Shown piece after piece: positions 1 to 10,525 of a DNA stretch of 64,000 bases (its first letter is position 1; the number at the start of each line of letters is the position of its first letter). The DNA lies in NCBI GenBank assembly GCA_014647935.1, contig BMQD01000020.1, forward strand, positions 62,001 to 126,000, written 5' to 3'. This stretch comes from Planomonospora parontospora. Lineage in GTDB: Bacteria; Actinomycetota; Actinomycetes; Streptosporangiales; Streptosporangiaceae. The notes under the pieces were generated by a model, which did no database searches, was not told where the DNA came from, and saw only the letters and a program-made list of their open reading frames with translations. The translations under genes were made by a program, and so were the position numbers.

Positions 1-455
1 GCGACGATCCCCGCCCAGACCAGCAGGAGCGGCATCACCGGCCGGAGCAGCCGCGCGGCCCTGCTCCGCAGCCACGCCCGGACGCCCGGAGTCGAACGCA
101 GGCTCCGCGCCGCTGCGTAGCCGCCGACGAAGAAGAACACCGCCAGGGTCTGGAGCACCCAGGACAGCGGTGTGAACGCCGGCAGGTGGGCCAGCGGGCT
201 GGAGATCGCCAGCTTCCCGCCGGGGGCGGGCGCCCACGCGGTGACCAGCCAGTGCCCCAGGACCACCCCGGAGATCGCCAGCGCCCGGAGCGCGTCGACC
301 CCGCGATCCCTGCCCGCCGGGGTCGAGGCCTCGATCCGGCCCGCCCAGCGGGCCGCCCAGCCGGTCGCGGGGCCGTCCGGGGTGTCGGTCGCGGAGCCGA
401 CCAGGGGGCCGGTCGCGGGGCCGGTCACGGGGCGGAGGGTCTCCAGGTCAGCCAC
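1..455 (-). CDS. Acyltransferase 3 family membrane protein, N-terminal part (cut by window start)
   Basis: Read on the minus strand from a GTG at 453-455, the frame stays open to base 1 (about 151 residues seen). After a 40-residue Pro/Gly/Thr-rich cytoplasmic stretch comes DALRALAISGVVLGHWL, the hallmark first membrane helix of acyltransferase 3 proteins, with the conserved His of the family. A second hydrophobic segment (VLQTLAVFFFVGGYAAARSL) and an Arg-rich loop follow. The family transfers acyl groups to extracytoplasmic sugars or lipids. The start overlaps the stop of the upstream hydrolase by 8 bases, so the two are translationally coupled. The acceptor cannot be told from this fragment. 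Confidence 0.8.
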   Translation of the reverse strand, partial: MADLETLRPVTGPATGPLVGSATDTPDGPATGWAARWAGRIEASTPAGRDRGVDALRALAISGVVLGHWLVTAWAPAPGGKLAISSPLAHLPAFTPLSWVLQTLAVFFFVGGYAAARSLRSTPGVRAWLRSRAARLLRPVMPLLLVWAGIV

Positions 456-1188
456 GGGACACCTCGGCGGCCCGCCCGAGGGCGATCAGCGCGAGGTTGC
501 GCAGCGACCGGCTGCCCGGCTCGAGGTAGTCGCTGTGCCCGGCGGCACCCGTGGCGAAGATCCGGGAGCCGAAACCGGATCCCGCCGGATCGGGGCCGAA
601 GCCGAGCGGCCCGAAGCGGACCTTGGGGACGTGGCGCATCCAGTCGCGCGTGCCGCTGCCCGCCCACAGGCGCGTCCCGCCCAGTTCGGCGGCCGATGAC
701 ACCCGCAGGCCCGGGCTGCCGAACACCGCCAGGTCGGAGACCTCCGCCCCGGGCACGGCCCCGGCGCACACCACCGACCCGTAACTGTGGCAGAGCAGGG
801 TGACCCGCTTGCCGCGGAGCGTGTCGGAGACGTAGCGGCGCAGCGCCCGGGCGCCCCGCTCGGCCGCTCCGCCGGTGGCGACGTGCAGGCTGACGGTCGC
901 CGGGCTGTCGTAGCCGAGCCAGGCGACCACCGCCAGCCGCGCCCCGGGGTCGAGCTCCCGCGCCTGCGCCAGCAGGGCCCGGGCGCCGCCCCCCGGCGTG
1001 CTGTGCACCTTGGCCCGGCCGCCCTCGAAGGTGGCGGCGGTGGTGTCGGCGCCGGGGACGACGACGGCCACGTGCTCGGCCGTGTGCAGGTCGCCGTAGA
1101 CCTTGACGATCCGGTCGCCCGGGGGTTGCGGGACGATCACGTAGGTGAGCGCGGTGATCGCGCTCACGGCGAGCACGGGGCGGAGCAT
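448..1188 (-). CDS. Alpha/beta hydrolase (DUF1023-like), exported or membrane-anchored
   Basis: 246 residues. The N-terminus (MLRPVLAVSAITALTYVIV) is a hydrophobic signal or anchor. The nucleophile elbow is CHSYGSVV near residue 135, where the family usually has GHSYGS. Likely triad partners are the Asp in GTRDWM and the His in GHSDYL near the C-terminus. This is the layout of actinobacterial DUF1023 hydrolases; the substrate is unknown. It is first in a two-gene unit with a membrane acyltransferase, which suggests acyl transfer or removal outside the membrane. Two TCAC-box repeats lie 77-114 bases upstream and match those before the neighbouring sensor kinase, so the two-component system probably controls this unit. 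Confidence 0.8.
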   Translation of the reverse strand: MLRPVLAVSAITALTYVIVPQPPGDRIVKVYGDLHTAEHVAVVVPGADTTAATFEGGRAKVHSTPGGGARALLAQARELDPGARLAVVAWLGYDSPATVSLHVATGGAAERGARALRRYVSDTLRGKRVTLLCHSYGSVVCAGAVPGAEVSDLAVFGSPGLRVSSAAELGGTRLWAGSGTRDWMRHVPKVRFGPLGFGPDPAGSGFGSRIFATGAAGHSDYLEPGSRSLRNLALIALGRAAEVSRG

Positions 1189-1264
1189 GCGGGCCTCCTG
1201 TCGGGTTCCCGGGACGTTCCGGGGAACAGGACAGGACGGTACGAATCATGATCGATAACCCGCG

Positions 1265-1302
1265 TCACCCCGCGGAGCCCACCGCGTCGTCACTCCGGGG
1301 AG
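1265..1302. promoter_or_regulatory. Paired direct-repeat boxes before the hydrolase gene
   Basis: TCACCCCGCGGAG (1265-1277) and TCACTCCGGGGAG (1290-1302) have starts 25 bp apart. The same pair with the same spacing occurs at 3450-3487 before the histidine kinase gene. The consensus is TCAC(C/T)CCG(C/G)(G/A)GAG. This is the likely binding site of the LuxR-type response regulator encoded next door; that assignment is inference. Confidence 0.6.
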
Positions 1303-1335
1303 GGACGGGGACGACAGGGCAAGACCCGGTGCGCG

Positions 1336-1992
1336 TCACTCGCCGGGGCGGACCACTCCGGTCTCGTAGGCGTACACGATCGCCTGGGCCCGGTCGCGCA
1401 GGCCCAGCTTGGCCAGGATCCGGCCGACGTGCGTCTTGACCGTCTGCTCCGAGAGCACGAGCTCCCCGGCGATCTCCTGGTTGGACAGGCCGCGGGCGAT
1501 CAGCGCGAGGACCTCGGTCTCCCGCTCGGTGATGTCGTCCGGCCGGGCGCGCGGGCGGCTCGGTCCGACGCGGGCGAACTCCGCGATGAGCCGCCTGGTC
1601 ACTGACGGCGCCAGCAGCGCCTCTCCGGCCGCGACCACCCGGACGGCCTCGGCCAGCTGCTGGGCGGAGGCGTCCTTGAGCAGGAACCCGCTGGCCCCGG
1701 CCCGCAGCGCCTCGTAGACGTAGTCGTCGAGGTCGAACGTGGTCAGGATCAGGATCTTCGGCGCGTGGCCGCCGGAGGAGAGGATCTCCCGCGTCGCCGC
1801 CAGGCCGTCCATGACGGGCATGCGCACGTCCATCAGCACGACGTCGGGCCGGAGTTCGGCCGTGCGGGCCACGGCGTCCCGCCCGTCCACGGCCTCCCCG
1901 ACGACCTCCAGGTCGGGCTGGGAGTCCAGGAAGACGGTGAAGCCCGTCCGCACCATGCCCTGGTCGTCGGCGATGAGCACCCGGATCGGCAT
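1336..1992 (-). CDS. LuxR/NarL-family response regulator
   Basis: 218 residues from the ATG at 1990-1992, preceded by GAGGAC; a longer reading frame exists but runs back into the kinase gene. The receiver domain spans residues 3-120, with the acidic pair DD at 9-10, phospho-acceptor D55 in LMDVRMP, the T in LILTTFD and K in LLKDAS. A LuxR helix-turn-helix fills about 150-210 (ITERETEVLALIARGLSNQEIA). It is the last gene of a kinase-regulator operon (97-bp gap). It resembles DesR/LiaR-type regulators paired with HisKA_3 kinases. Likely targets are the two box pairs at 1265-1302 and 3450-3487. Confidence 0.93.
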   Translation of the reverse strand: MPIRVLIADDQGMVRTGFTVFLDSQPDLEVVGEAVDGRDAVARTAELRPDVVLMDVRMPVMDGLAATREILSSGGHAPKILILTTFDLDDYVYEALRAGASGFLLKDASAQQLAEAVRVVAAGEALLAPSVTRRLIAEFARVGPSRPRARPDDITERETEVLALIARGLSNQEIAGELVLSEQTVKTHVGRILAKLGLRDRAQAIVYAYETGVVRPGE

Positions 1993-2089
1993 ATGTCCTC
2001 CATCGTCATGATTTGTCCGCATCCGGGAGCATGGCAGAGACCGCGGAGAGCGGGAACGGATCACGCCCGGGAGCGGCGGCGGCCCAGGG

Positions 2090-3415
2090 TCAGGGATCCT
2101 CAGGGAGCGGGAGCACGGCGGTGACCGCGAAGCCGTCGCCGGCCGGTCCGGCCCACAGCCTCCCGCCGAGCATGGACACCCGCTCCCGCATGCCGAGCAG
2201 GCCGTGCCCCGCGTGCCGGGAGGCCTCCCCGATCCCGGGCTCCGCGGGGGAGCGGCGCCCGCCGTCATCCGCCACGTGGAGATGGAGCTCGTCGGCGGTC
2301 CGGGTGATCCGCACCGAGACGGCCGAGCCCGGGGCGTGCCGCATGGCGTTGCTCAGCGACTCCTGCGCGATCCGGTAGGCCGACAGGCTCACCGCCGCGG
2401 GCAGCCCGGTCAGGTCGCCGCCGAGCTTGAGCGTCACGGCGAGCCCGGCCGAGCGCGCGGTGGCGGCCAGCTCATCCAGGTGGCCGAGACCGGGCTGCGG
2501 CGCGGTGTCCCGCGCCCCGTCGGCGTCCCGCAGCACGCCCAGCACCCGCCGCATCTCGGTCATGGCGGTCAGCGAGAGCGTGCGGATCTCCGCCAGCCCC
2601 TCCTCCAGCAACCGTGCCTGGCCCCGGGCCTTCAGGGGTACGGCCTCCGCCTGGATGGCGATCACGGACATGTGGTGGGCCACGATGTCGTGCAGCTCCC
2701 GGGCGATCCTGGCCCGTTCCTCCAGCACCGCTTGCCCGGCCAGGGCCTGCTCGCTGCGGCGCTCCTCCTCGGCCAGGAGCCTGACCGCCGTGCGCCGGGC
2801 CCGGACGTTGTAGCCGAGCAGGACGGCCGCGGTCATCAGGCCCACGCCGATGGCGGTCACGCCGGACTGGTCGATCTGCACCTCGAGCCACCACGCGCCG
2901 GCCGCCGAGACGAGCCATGCACCGATGGTGACGTGCCGCTCGCAGCGGACCGCGACGGCGTAGAGCACCAGCAGGTACATGATCACGGTATCGGCCGAGT
3001 AGGGCGTCTCCAGGGTCTGCAGGCGGGTGAGGATCCCGGCGGGGACCAGGACCGCCGCCAGGCGCCAGGCCCCCAGCGGCCAGCGGTCGCGCAGCGCCAG
3101 CGGGAGCGCGGAGCAGGCGGCGGCGAACTGGATCTCCCCCCAGCCCAGCGGCGCCGGCAGGCGCGTCGTGTCGGTCTGCAGCATCGACTGCACGGCGCTG
3201 TACAGCACGAAGGCGAGGACGAGGTCGGCCAGCAGGATCAGGTCGATCGTGCGGAACGGCAGCAGGCCCAGGAAGCCCGGCACGCGGGGGGCCAGCCGCC
3301 GGGAGCGGGGGTGCGCCGGGTCGGCCCTGCCGCTCCACGCCGCGCCGGCGAGCGCGCGCGCCAGCCAGGTCACAGGGCTGCGGGCCCGGTCCCGCGGGGC
3401 GGGAGGGGGGATCAT
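2090..3415 (-). CDS. Sensor histidine kinase, HisKA_3 type
   Basis: 441 residues. The N-terminal half carries about five or six membrane helices (residues 55-205) with little extracellular loop, so it may sense the membrane itself. The dimerisation and phospho-acceptor region has ERARIARELHDIVAHHMS with H242. A HATPase_c domain follows (about 325-440), with the N box in QESLSNAMRHA and the G box in GHGLLGMRERV. This is the standard partner of NarL/LuxR response regulators, and one is encoded 97 bp downstream. It faces lon across a 188-bp divergent region that holds both its own paired boxes and the lon HAIR operator. Confidence 0.92.
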   Translation of the reverse strand: MIPPPAPRDRARSPVTWLARALAGAAWSGRADPAHPRSRRLAPRVPGFLGLLPFRTIDLILLADLVLAFVLYSAVQSMLQTDTTRLPAPLGWGEIQFAAACSALPLALRDRWPLGAWRLAAVLVPAGILTRLQTLETPYSADTVIMYLLVLYAVAVRCERHVTIGAWLVSAAGAWWLEVQIDQSGVTAIGVGLMTAAVLLGYNVRARRTAVRLLAEEERRSEQALAGQAVLEERARIARELHDIVAHHMSVIAIQAEAVPLKARGQARLLEEGLAEIRTLSLTAMTEMRRVLGVLRDADGARDTAPQPGLGHLDELAATARSAGLAVTLKLGGDLTGLPAAVSLSAYRIAQESLSNAMRHAPGSAVSVRITRTADELHLHVADDGGRRSPAEPGIGEASRHAGHGLLGMRERVSMLGGRLWAGPAGDGFAVTAVLPLPEDP

Positions 3416-3449
3416 CCGGCCAGTCTAGAGAGGGGGATCCCGTCCCGCG

Positions 3450-3487
3450 TCACCCCGGAGAGGCACCCGCGGACTCACCCCGCAGAG
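3450..3487. promoter_or_regulatory. Paired direct-repeat boxes before the sensor kinase operon
   Basis: TCACCCCGGAGAG (3450-3462) and TCACCCCGCAGAG (3475-3487) have starts 25 bp apart and lie about 35 bp upstream of the kinase start. They match the pair at 1265-1302 in sequence, spacing and orientation. This suggests autoregulation by the response regulator. Confidence 0.6.
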
Positions 3488-3569
3488 GGACGGCGAGGGA
3501 TGATTACACGATTACGATCGCTGACAGCGAACAGGCTCAAGCCTGGGAACAATCTGCGGCTCCTGTTAA

Positions 3570-3588
3570 TTGAGTCGGTATAACTCAA
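3570..3588. promoter_or_regulatory. HAIR operator (HspR site) before lon
   Basis: TTGAGT-N7-ACTCAA is a perfect inverted repeat that fits the HspR-associated inverted repeat consensus CTTGAGT-N7-ACTCAAG except for the outermost bases. It lies 15 bp before the lon start and covers a possible -10 (TATAAC, 3579-3584), which fits repression. In Streptomyces, lon belongs to the HspR/HAIR heat-shock regulon. Confidence 0.85.
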
Positions 3589-3603
3589 CCTGATGGAGCC
3601 AAG

Positions 3604-6000
<2,397 letters not shown>

Positions 6001-6030
6001 CGCCCGGCCGCCCGGTCACGGGTCAGGTCC

Positions 6031-6068
6031 GGACGGCCCGCACCCCGCCGCCGGGGTGCGGGCCGTCC
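6031..6068 (+). terminator. Terminator hairpin after lon
   Basis: A perfect 16-bp stem (6031-6046 with 6053-6068) closes a six-base loop 30 bp past the lon stop. No T-run follows, as is common in high-GC actinobacteria. Confidence 0.75.
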
Positions 6069-6235
6069 GCCGCGTCCGGGTCCGGAGAGGCGGCCGACGG
6101 GCCGAGCCGGTGAACGCGGCCCGGACGGGTCACGGGTCATCCGGAAGATCACGATTTGCCCCATGGCTCCCTGTCCGGGCCGGGGAGTTGGAAGAATCTC
6201 GGTCCGGCGGACGTGGACCGAGCAGAGAGCCTTTC

Positions 6236-7441
6236 ATGAGCCCTTCGACGAGCACCGAGACCGACATCTACCACCCTTCGCTGTACGAGACCGCCATGCC
6301 CTGGGAGCGGTACGCCCGGCTGCGGGCGGACGACCCCGTCCACCGGCACGCCGAGCCCGGCGGCCCCGGTTTCTGGGCCGTCATGCGCCACGCCGACATC
6401 CAGCACGTCTCGCGGCATCCCGAGGTCTTCTCGTCCCGCGCCGGGGGCGTCATGGTCCCCGACGCGAGCGAGGAGCAGCTCTCCCGGAACCGGCTCATGA
6501 TGCTCTTCCAGGACCCGCCGGAGCACACCGCCACCCGCGCCGTCGTCAACCGGGGCTTCACGCCCCGGATGATCGGGAAGCTGGAGGAGCACATCCGCCA
6601 GATCTGCCACGAGCTGGTCGACGCGGCACTGGCCCGCGACTCGGTGGACTTCATCGCCGACATCGCCGCGCCGCTCCCGCTGTACGTGATCTGCGAGCTG
6701 CTCGGCGCGCCCGCCGAGGACCGGGAGAAGATCTTCGCCTGGTCGAACGCGATGATCGGCGCCGACGACCCCGACTTCGCCGGCCAGGACACCGCGCCGA
6801 TCTTCGAGCTGCTCGCCTACGCCTCGGCGCTCGGCGCCCGGCGGCGCGAGGAGCCGCGCGACGACATCGTCAGCAAGCTCGTCGCCCCCGCCGAGGACGG
6901 CTCCAGCATGGACGACCTGGCCCTCGGCGTGTTCGTGGTGCTGCTGGCCGTCGCGGGCAACGAGACGACCCGCAACGCCGCCTCCGGTGGGCTGCAGGCC
7001 TTCTTCGACCACCCGGACCAGTGGCGGCGGCTGCTGGAGGACCGGTCGCTGCTGCGCACGCTTCCCGACGAGGTCATCCGCTGGGTGTCCCCGGTGATCA
7101 CCATGCGCCGCACCACGCTCACCGAGACGGAGCTCGGCGGCAGGACGATCCCGGCGGGGGAGAAGGTGGTGCTCTACTACCCGTCGGGCAACCGCGACAC
7201 CGCCGTCTTCCCGGACGCCGACGTCTTCGACATCGGCCGCGACCCCAACCCGCACGTCGGCTTCGGCGGGGGCGGCCCGCACTTCTGCCTGGGCGCCCAC
7301 CTGGCCCGGATGGAGGTGCGGGTGCTGTTCGAGGTGCTCGCCGAGCGCACCCCCGGCATCGCCCCGGCCGGTACGGCCCGGCGGCTCCGCTCCAACTTCG
7401 TCAACTCCATCAAGGAGATGCCCGTCCGGCTCCGGCTGTGA
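6236..7441 (+). CDS. Cytochrome P450 (resembles the CYP125/CYP142/CYP124 steroid and lipid clade)
   Basis: 401 residues from the ATG at 6236, with GAGAG eight bases upstream; the frame is open further upstream, but that part does not look like a P450. Motifs: I-helix AGNETTRN, K-helix E-x-x-R in DEVIRWV, and heme loop FGGGGPHFCLGAHLARME with the thiolate C351. The GGGGPHFCLG heme loop and the DIYHPSLYE start resemble actinobacterial P450s that oxidise steroid side chains or branched lipids. No ferredoxin or reductase gene is adjacent, so redox partners must come from elsewhere. The substrate is unproven. Confidence 0.93.
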   Translation: MSPSTSTETDIYHPSLYETAMPWERYARLRADDPVHRHAEPGGPGFWAVMRHADIQHVSRHPEVFSSRAGGVMVPDASEEQLSRNRLMMLFQDPPEHTATRAVVNRGFTPRMIGKLEEHIRQICHELVDAALARDSVDFIADIAAPLPLYVICELLGAPAEDREKIFAWSNAMIGADDPDFAGQDTAPIFELLAYASALGARRREEPRDDIVSKLVAPAEDGSSMDDLALGVFVVLLAVAGNETTRNAASGGLQAFFDHPDQWRRLLEDRSLLRTLPDEVIRWVSPVITMRRTTLTETELGGRTIPAGEKVVLYYPSGNRDTAVFPDADVFDIGRDPNPHVGFGGGGPHFCLGAHLARMEVRVLFEVLAERTPGIAPAGTARRLRSNFVNSIKEMPVRLRL

Positions 7442-7520
7442 GCGGCATCACACGAGATGTCGGGAATGGAATGACAGGAACGGCGTGTTGACGCCGACGT
7501 GAACGCGGCGCCCGACATCG

Positions 7521-7550
7521 AGGCGGCCCGGCCGGCCGGCCGGGCCGCCT
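7521..7550 (+). terminator. 30-bp perfect palindrome, probable P450 terminator
   Basis: Bases 7521-7535 are the exact reverse complement of 7536-7550 (AGGCGGCCCGGCCGG arm). It sits 80 bp after the P450 stop and can fold into a very stable stem in RNA. The rest of the 7442-7656 gap shows nothing I recognise. Confidence 0.6.
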
Positions 7551-7656
7551 GTCGTGGCGGGCGAATGCGCCGAATGCGCTGTCGGGCCGTGGAGACACCC
7601 CGCACGCGCTGAGACCCGCCCCGCCCGTTCCCTCCCGCCGAGAAGGCCCCGCCGAC

Positions 7657-7728
7657 ATGACCTGCCCCGCGGACACCCTCGTCCTGCGCCGTCTGAGCCA
7701 CCTGCCCTTCCCTCCCGGCACGCGCTAG
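7657..7728 (+). CDS. Short ORF, possible leader peptide of the met importer operon
   Basis: A 23-codon frame starts at an ATG preceded by AGAAGG with 10-base spacing and ends with TAG 59 bp before metN. The predicted product has a basic middle (LVLRRLSHL) and a Cys at position 3. Short leader ORFs are common before sulfur and amino-acid genes of actinobacteria and can mediate attenuation. I saw no clear SAM riboswitch in this leader. A chance ORF cannot be ruled out. Confidence 0.35.
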   Translation: MTCPADTLVLRRLSHLPFPPGTR

Positions 7729-7787
7729 CCGTACCCCCGCCGAAGTCCTTTCTCCGTGCTGAACCGTTCCGTGTTGGGGGAACCGCT

Positions 7788-8750
7788 GTGATCGATGTGT
7801 CGGGCCTGCGCAAGGTCTATCGAGATAGGGGGCGCGAGGTCGTCGCCCTGGGAGGGGTCGACCTGCGCGTCCGCGAGGGTGAGATCTTCGGCGTGCTCGG
7901 GCAGAGCGGCGCCGGCAAGAGCACCCTGCTGCGCTGCGTGAACCTGCTGGAGCGGCCCACCGAGGGCACGGTCTCCGTGGCGGGCCAGGAGCTGACCGCG
8001 CTGCGGGAGGGCGAGCTGCGCCGGGCCCGCCAGCGGATCGGGATGATCCACCAGCACTTCGCGCTGCTGTCCTCCCGGACGGTCGCCGGGAACGTGGCCT
8101 TCCCCCTCGAGGTGATGGGCGTCGGGCGGGCCGAGCGGGCCCGGCGGGTCGCCGAGCTGCTGGAGCTGGTCGGCCTGGCGGACAAGGCCGGAGCGCACCC
8201 GGCGCAGCTGTCCGGCGGGCAGAAGCAGCGCGTCGGCATCGCCCGGGCGCTGGCAGGCAACCCGTCGGTGCTGCTCTCGGACGAGGCCACCTCGGCGCTC
8301 GACCCGGCGACCACGCAGTCGATCCTGTCCCTGCTGCGGAACCTCAACCGCGAGCTGGGGCTCACCATCCTGCTGATCACCCACGAGATGCACGTGGTCA
8401 AGGGCATCTGCGACTCGGTGGCGGTCATGCGCGACGGCCTGGTCGAGGAGTCCGGGGCCATCCCCGAGCTCATCGCGCGGCCCGGCTCCCGCCTCGCCGC
8501 GGAGCTGTTCCCGCTGCCCCGGCCCGAGGCCGGGAACGTCACGATCACCTTCACCGGGCAGGCCGACGAGCCGGTGGTCTCGGAGATCGTGCGCAAGTTC
8601 GACGTCGACGTGAACATCCTCGGCGGGGTGCTGGAGGAGGTGGCGGGCGTCTCGGCCGGCCGCCTGCGGGTGCGCCTGACCGGCGGCGAGCGCGAAGCCG
8701 CCCTCGACTACCTGACCGAGCGCGGCCTGCTGGTGGAGGTGACCCCGTGA
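7788..8750 (+). CDS. metN: Methionine ABC importer ATP-binding protein
   Basis: 320 residues. The GTG start at 7788 follows TTGGGGGAACC; earlier in-frame sequence does not look like protein. Walker A is GQSGAGKST, signature LSGGQKQRVGIARAL, Walker B VLLSDEATSALD, switch His in LLITHEMH. The C-terminal 75 residues form the NIL domain typical of MetN (about 245-320), where methionine binds and feeds back on transport. It overlaps metI by 4 bases (GTGA). With MetI and MetQ it forms a D/L-methionine uptake system. Confidence 0.95.
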   Translation: MIDVSGLRKVYRDRGREVVALGGVDLRVREGEIFGVLGQSGAGKSTLLRCVNLLERPTEGTVSVAGQELTALREGELRRARQRIGMIHQHFALLSSRTVAGNVAFPLEVMGVGRAERARRVAELLELVGLADKAGAHPAQLSGGQKQRVGIARALAGNPSVLLSDEATSALDPATTQSILSLLRNLNRELGLTILLITHEMHVVKGICDSVAVMRDGLVEESGAIPELIARPGSRLAAELFPLPRPEAGNVTITFTGQADEPVVSEIVRKFDVDVNILGGVLEEVAGVSAGRLRVRLTGGEREAALDYLTERGLLVEVTP

Positions 8751-9403
8751 CCTGGGACGAGATGAGCCCCCTGCTGCTGGAGGCCACCGGGCAGACCGCC
8801 CAGATGGTCGTCTGGTCCACGCTGTTCACCGTGCTGTTCGGGCTGCCGCTCGGCATCGCGCTGGTCGTCACCGACCGGGGCGGGCTGCTGCCCTCCCCGG
8901 TGCTGAACCGGGTGCTCGGCCTGGTGGTCAACCTCGGCCGGTCGCTGCCCTTCATCGTCCTGATGATCGCGGTGATCCCGCTGACCCGCCTCATCGTGGG
9001 CACCACCATCGGCACGTTCGCCGCGGTCGTCCCGCTGACCCTGGGCGCCGCGCCGTTCTTCGCCAGGCTGGTGGAGACCGCGCTGCGCGAGGTCGGCCGG
9101 GACACCGTGCAGGCGGCCCAGGCCATGGGCGCCGGACGCGGGACCATCATCGGCAAGGTCCTGCTCCCCGAGGCGATGCCCGGTCTGGTGGCGGGGCTGA
9201 CCGTGACCGTGGTGGCGCTGATCTCCTACTCGGCCATGGCCGGGGCGATCGGCGGCGGCGGCCTCGGCGACCTGGCCATCCGGTACGGTTACCAGCGCTT
9301 CGAGACCACGCTCATGGTGGTCACGGTCGTGGTGCTGGTCGTCATCGTCCAGCTGGTGCAGACCCTGGGCGACGTCGTCGCCCGCCGTCTCGCCCGGCGC
9401 TGA
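8747..9403 (+). CDS. metI: Methionine ABC importer permease
   Basis: 218 residues, five predicted membrane helices. The EAA loop is about 130-150 (AAQAMGAGRGTIIGKVLLPEA) and docks on MetN. The helix with SYSAMAGAIGGGGLGDLA is characteristic of MetI. It starts at the GTG of the GTGA overlap with metN, so translation is coupled. The family and the neighbours give the function. Confidence 0.95.
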   Translation: MTWDEMSPLLLEATGQTAQMVVWSTLFTVLFGLPLGIALVVTDRGGLLPSPVLNRVLGLVVNLGRSLPFIVLMIAVIPLTRLIVGTTIGTFAAVVPLTLGAAPFFARLVETALREVGRDTVQAAQAMGAGRGTIIGKVLLPEAMPGLVAGLTVTVVALISYSAMAGAIGGGGLGDLAIRYGYQRFETTLMVVTVVVLVVIVQLVQTLGDVVARRLARR

Positions 9404-9451
9404 ACCCCATCGCTCCCCAGGCGGTCCGCCACGAGGGATATCCTGGGTTTT

Positions 9452-9467
9452 CCTATCTACAAATAGG
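9452..9467. promoter_or_regulatory. Short inverted repeat before metQ
   Basis: CCTAT-N6-ATAGG lies between two copies of GGGTTTT in an AT-richer stretch 26 bp before the metQ start. It may be an operator or an internal promoter that raises MetQ levels. The evidence is only the symmetry and the local base composition. Confidence 0.25.
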
Positions 9468-9492
9468 GTTTTACTCACCGAAGGAGCGCACA

Positions 9493-10347
9493 GTGCGCAG
9501 ATTGTTCGCCATCGCGTCCGCCGCGACCGCTCTCGTCCTCACCCTGGGCGCCTGCGGTTCCAGTGACTCCGGCACCGCCGGGGACGCCGCGGGCAAGGCC
9601 TCCGCGCCCGCCGCGGGCGAGGTGCTCAAGGTCGGCGTCAGCCCGGTCCCGCACGGCCAGATCCTCAAGTTCGTCAAGGACGAGCTGGCCGCCAAGGAGG
9701 GCCTGAACCTGGAGATCGTCGAGTTCACCGACTACGTGCAGCCGAACGTGCAGCTCCAGGACGGCGAGCTCGGCGCCAACTTCTTCCAGCACCGGCCCTA
9801 CCTCGACGACTTCAACGCCTCCAAGGGCACCAAGCTGACCTACGTCCAGGACGTGCACCTGGAGCCGCTGGGGCTGTACTCCAAGAAGCTCAAGGCCGTG
9901 ACCGAGCTCGCCGACGGCGCGACCGTCGCGGTGCCCAACGACGCCACCAACCTGGGCCGCTCCCTGAAGCTGCTGGCCGACAACGGCGTGGTCACCCTGA
10001 AGGAGGGGGTCGGCACCGCCGCCACCGAGCGCGACGTCACCGGCAACCCGAAGAACCTGAAGTTCCAGCCGCTGGAGGCCGCGCAGTTGCCCCGCTCCCT
10101 GGAGGACGTGGACGCCGCCGTCATCAACGGCAACTACGCGCTCGAGGCCGACCTCAAGCCCGCCTCCGACGCGCTGGTGCTGGAGAAGGCGGAGGGCAAC
10201 CCCTACGCCAACGGCCTGGTCGTGGCCGCCGGCCACGAGCAGGACCCGCGCGTGGCCAAGCTCGCCAAGCTGCTCTCGGGCGCCGAGGTGAAGCAGTTCA
10301 TCGAGCGGACCTACAGCGGTTCGGTCGTTCCGGTGAACGCGGGCTGA
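9493..10347 (+). CDS. metQ: Methionine-binding lipoprotein (NLPA family)
   Basis: 284 residues from a GTG with GAAGGAG upstream. The signal peptide has the lipobox LTLGAC, so the mature protein is a diacylglycerol-anchored lipoprotein. The NLPA fold follows: LKVGVSPVPHGQIL, then FTDYVQPNVQL and NFFQHRPYLDDFN, which line the methionine site, and DAAVINGNYALEA. An 89-bp gap with its own small repeat separates it from metI, as when the binding protein is expressed more strongly than the membrane parts. Confidence 0.95.
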   Translation: MRRLFAIASAATALVLTLGACGSSDSGTAGDAAGKASAPAAGEVLKVGVSPVPHGQILKFVKDELAAKEGLNLEIVEFTDYVQPNVQLQDGELGANFFQHRPYLDDFNASKGTKLTYVQDVHLEPLGLYSKKLKAVTELADGATVAVPNDATNLGRSLKLLADNGVVTLKEGVGTAATERDVTGNPKNLKFQPLEAAQLPRSLEDVDAAVINGNYALEADLKPASDALVLEKAEGNPYANGLVVAAGHEQDPRVAKLAKLLSGAEVKQFIERTYSGSVVPVNAG

Positions 10348-10525
10348 GAACCGGCGGGACCCCGGACCGGAGATCCTTTCACGGCGCTTCACGCAAGATC
10401 GGGAAAAAGCGCTTATCGGATTTCCGGTCCGACCTCGCCGTTTAAGCGGCCTGTAAGCGGGCGGCAATCGGGTGGACATACAACGGGAGCGTCAGAAAAT
10501 CCTCATTCCCGAGAGGTTCCCTCAG

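Noticed and set aside
2204-3583. Long plus-strand ORF opposite the sensor kinase
   Set aside because: Its product is a Gly/Arg/Pro/Gln-rich shadow with no domain; the minus strand codes for a clear kinase.
6056-6235. N-terminal extension of the P450
   Set aside because: Arg/Gly-rich, crosses the space after the lon terminator and lacks P450 features; ATG 6236 has a ribosome site.
7442-7787. SAM riboswitch before metNIQ
   Set aside because: I found none of the conserved SAM-I or SAM-IV core blocks; only a palindrome and a short ORF.
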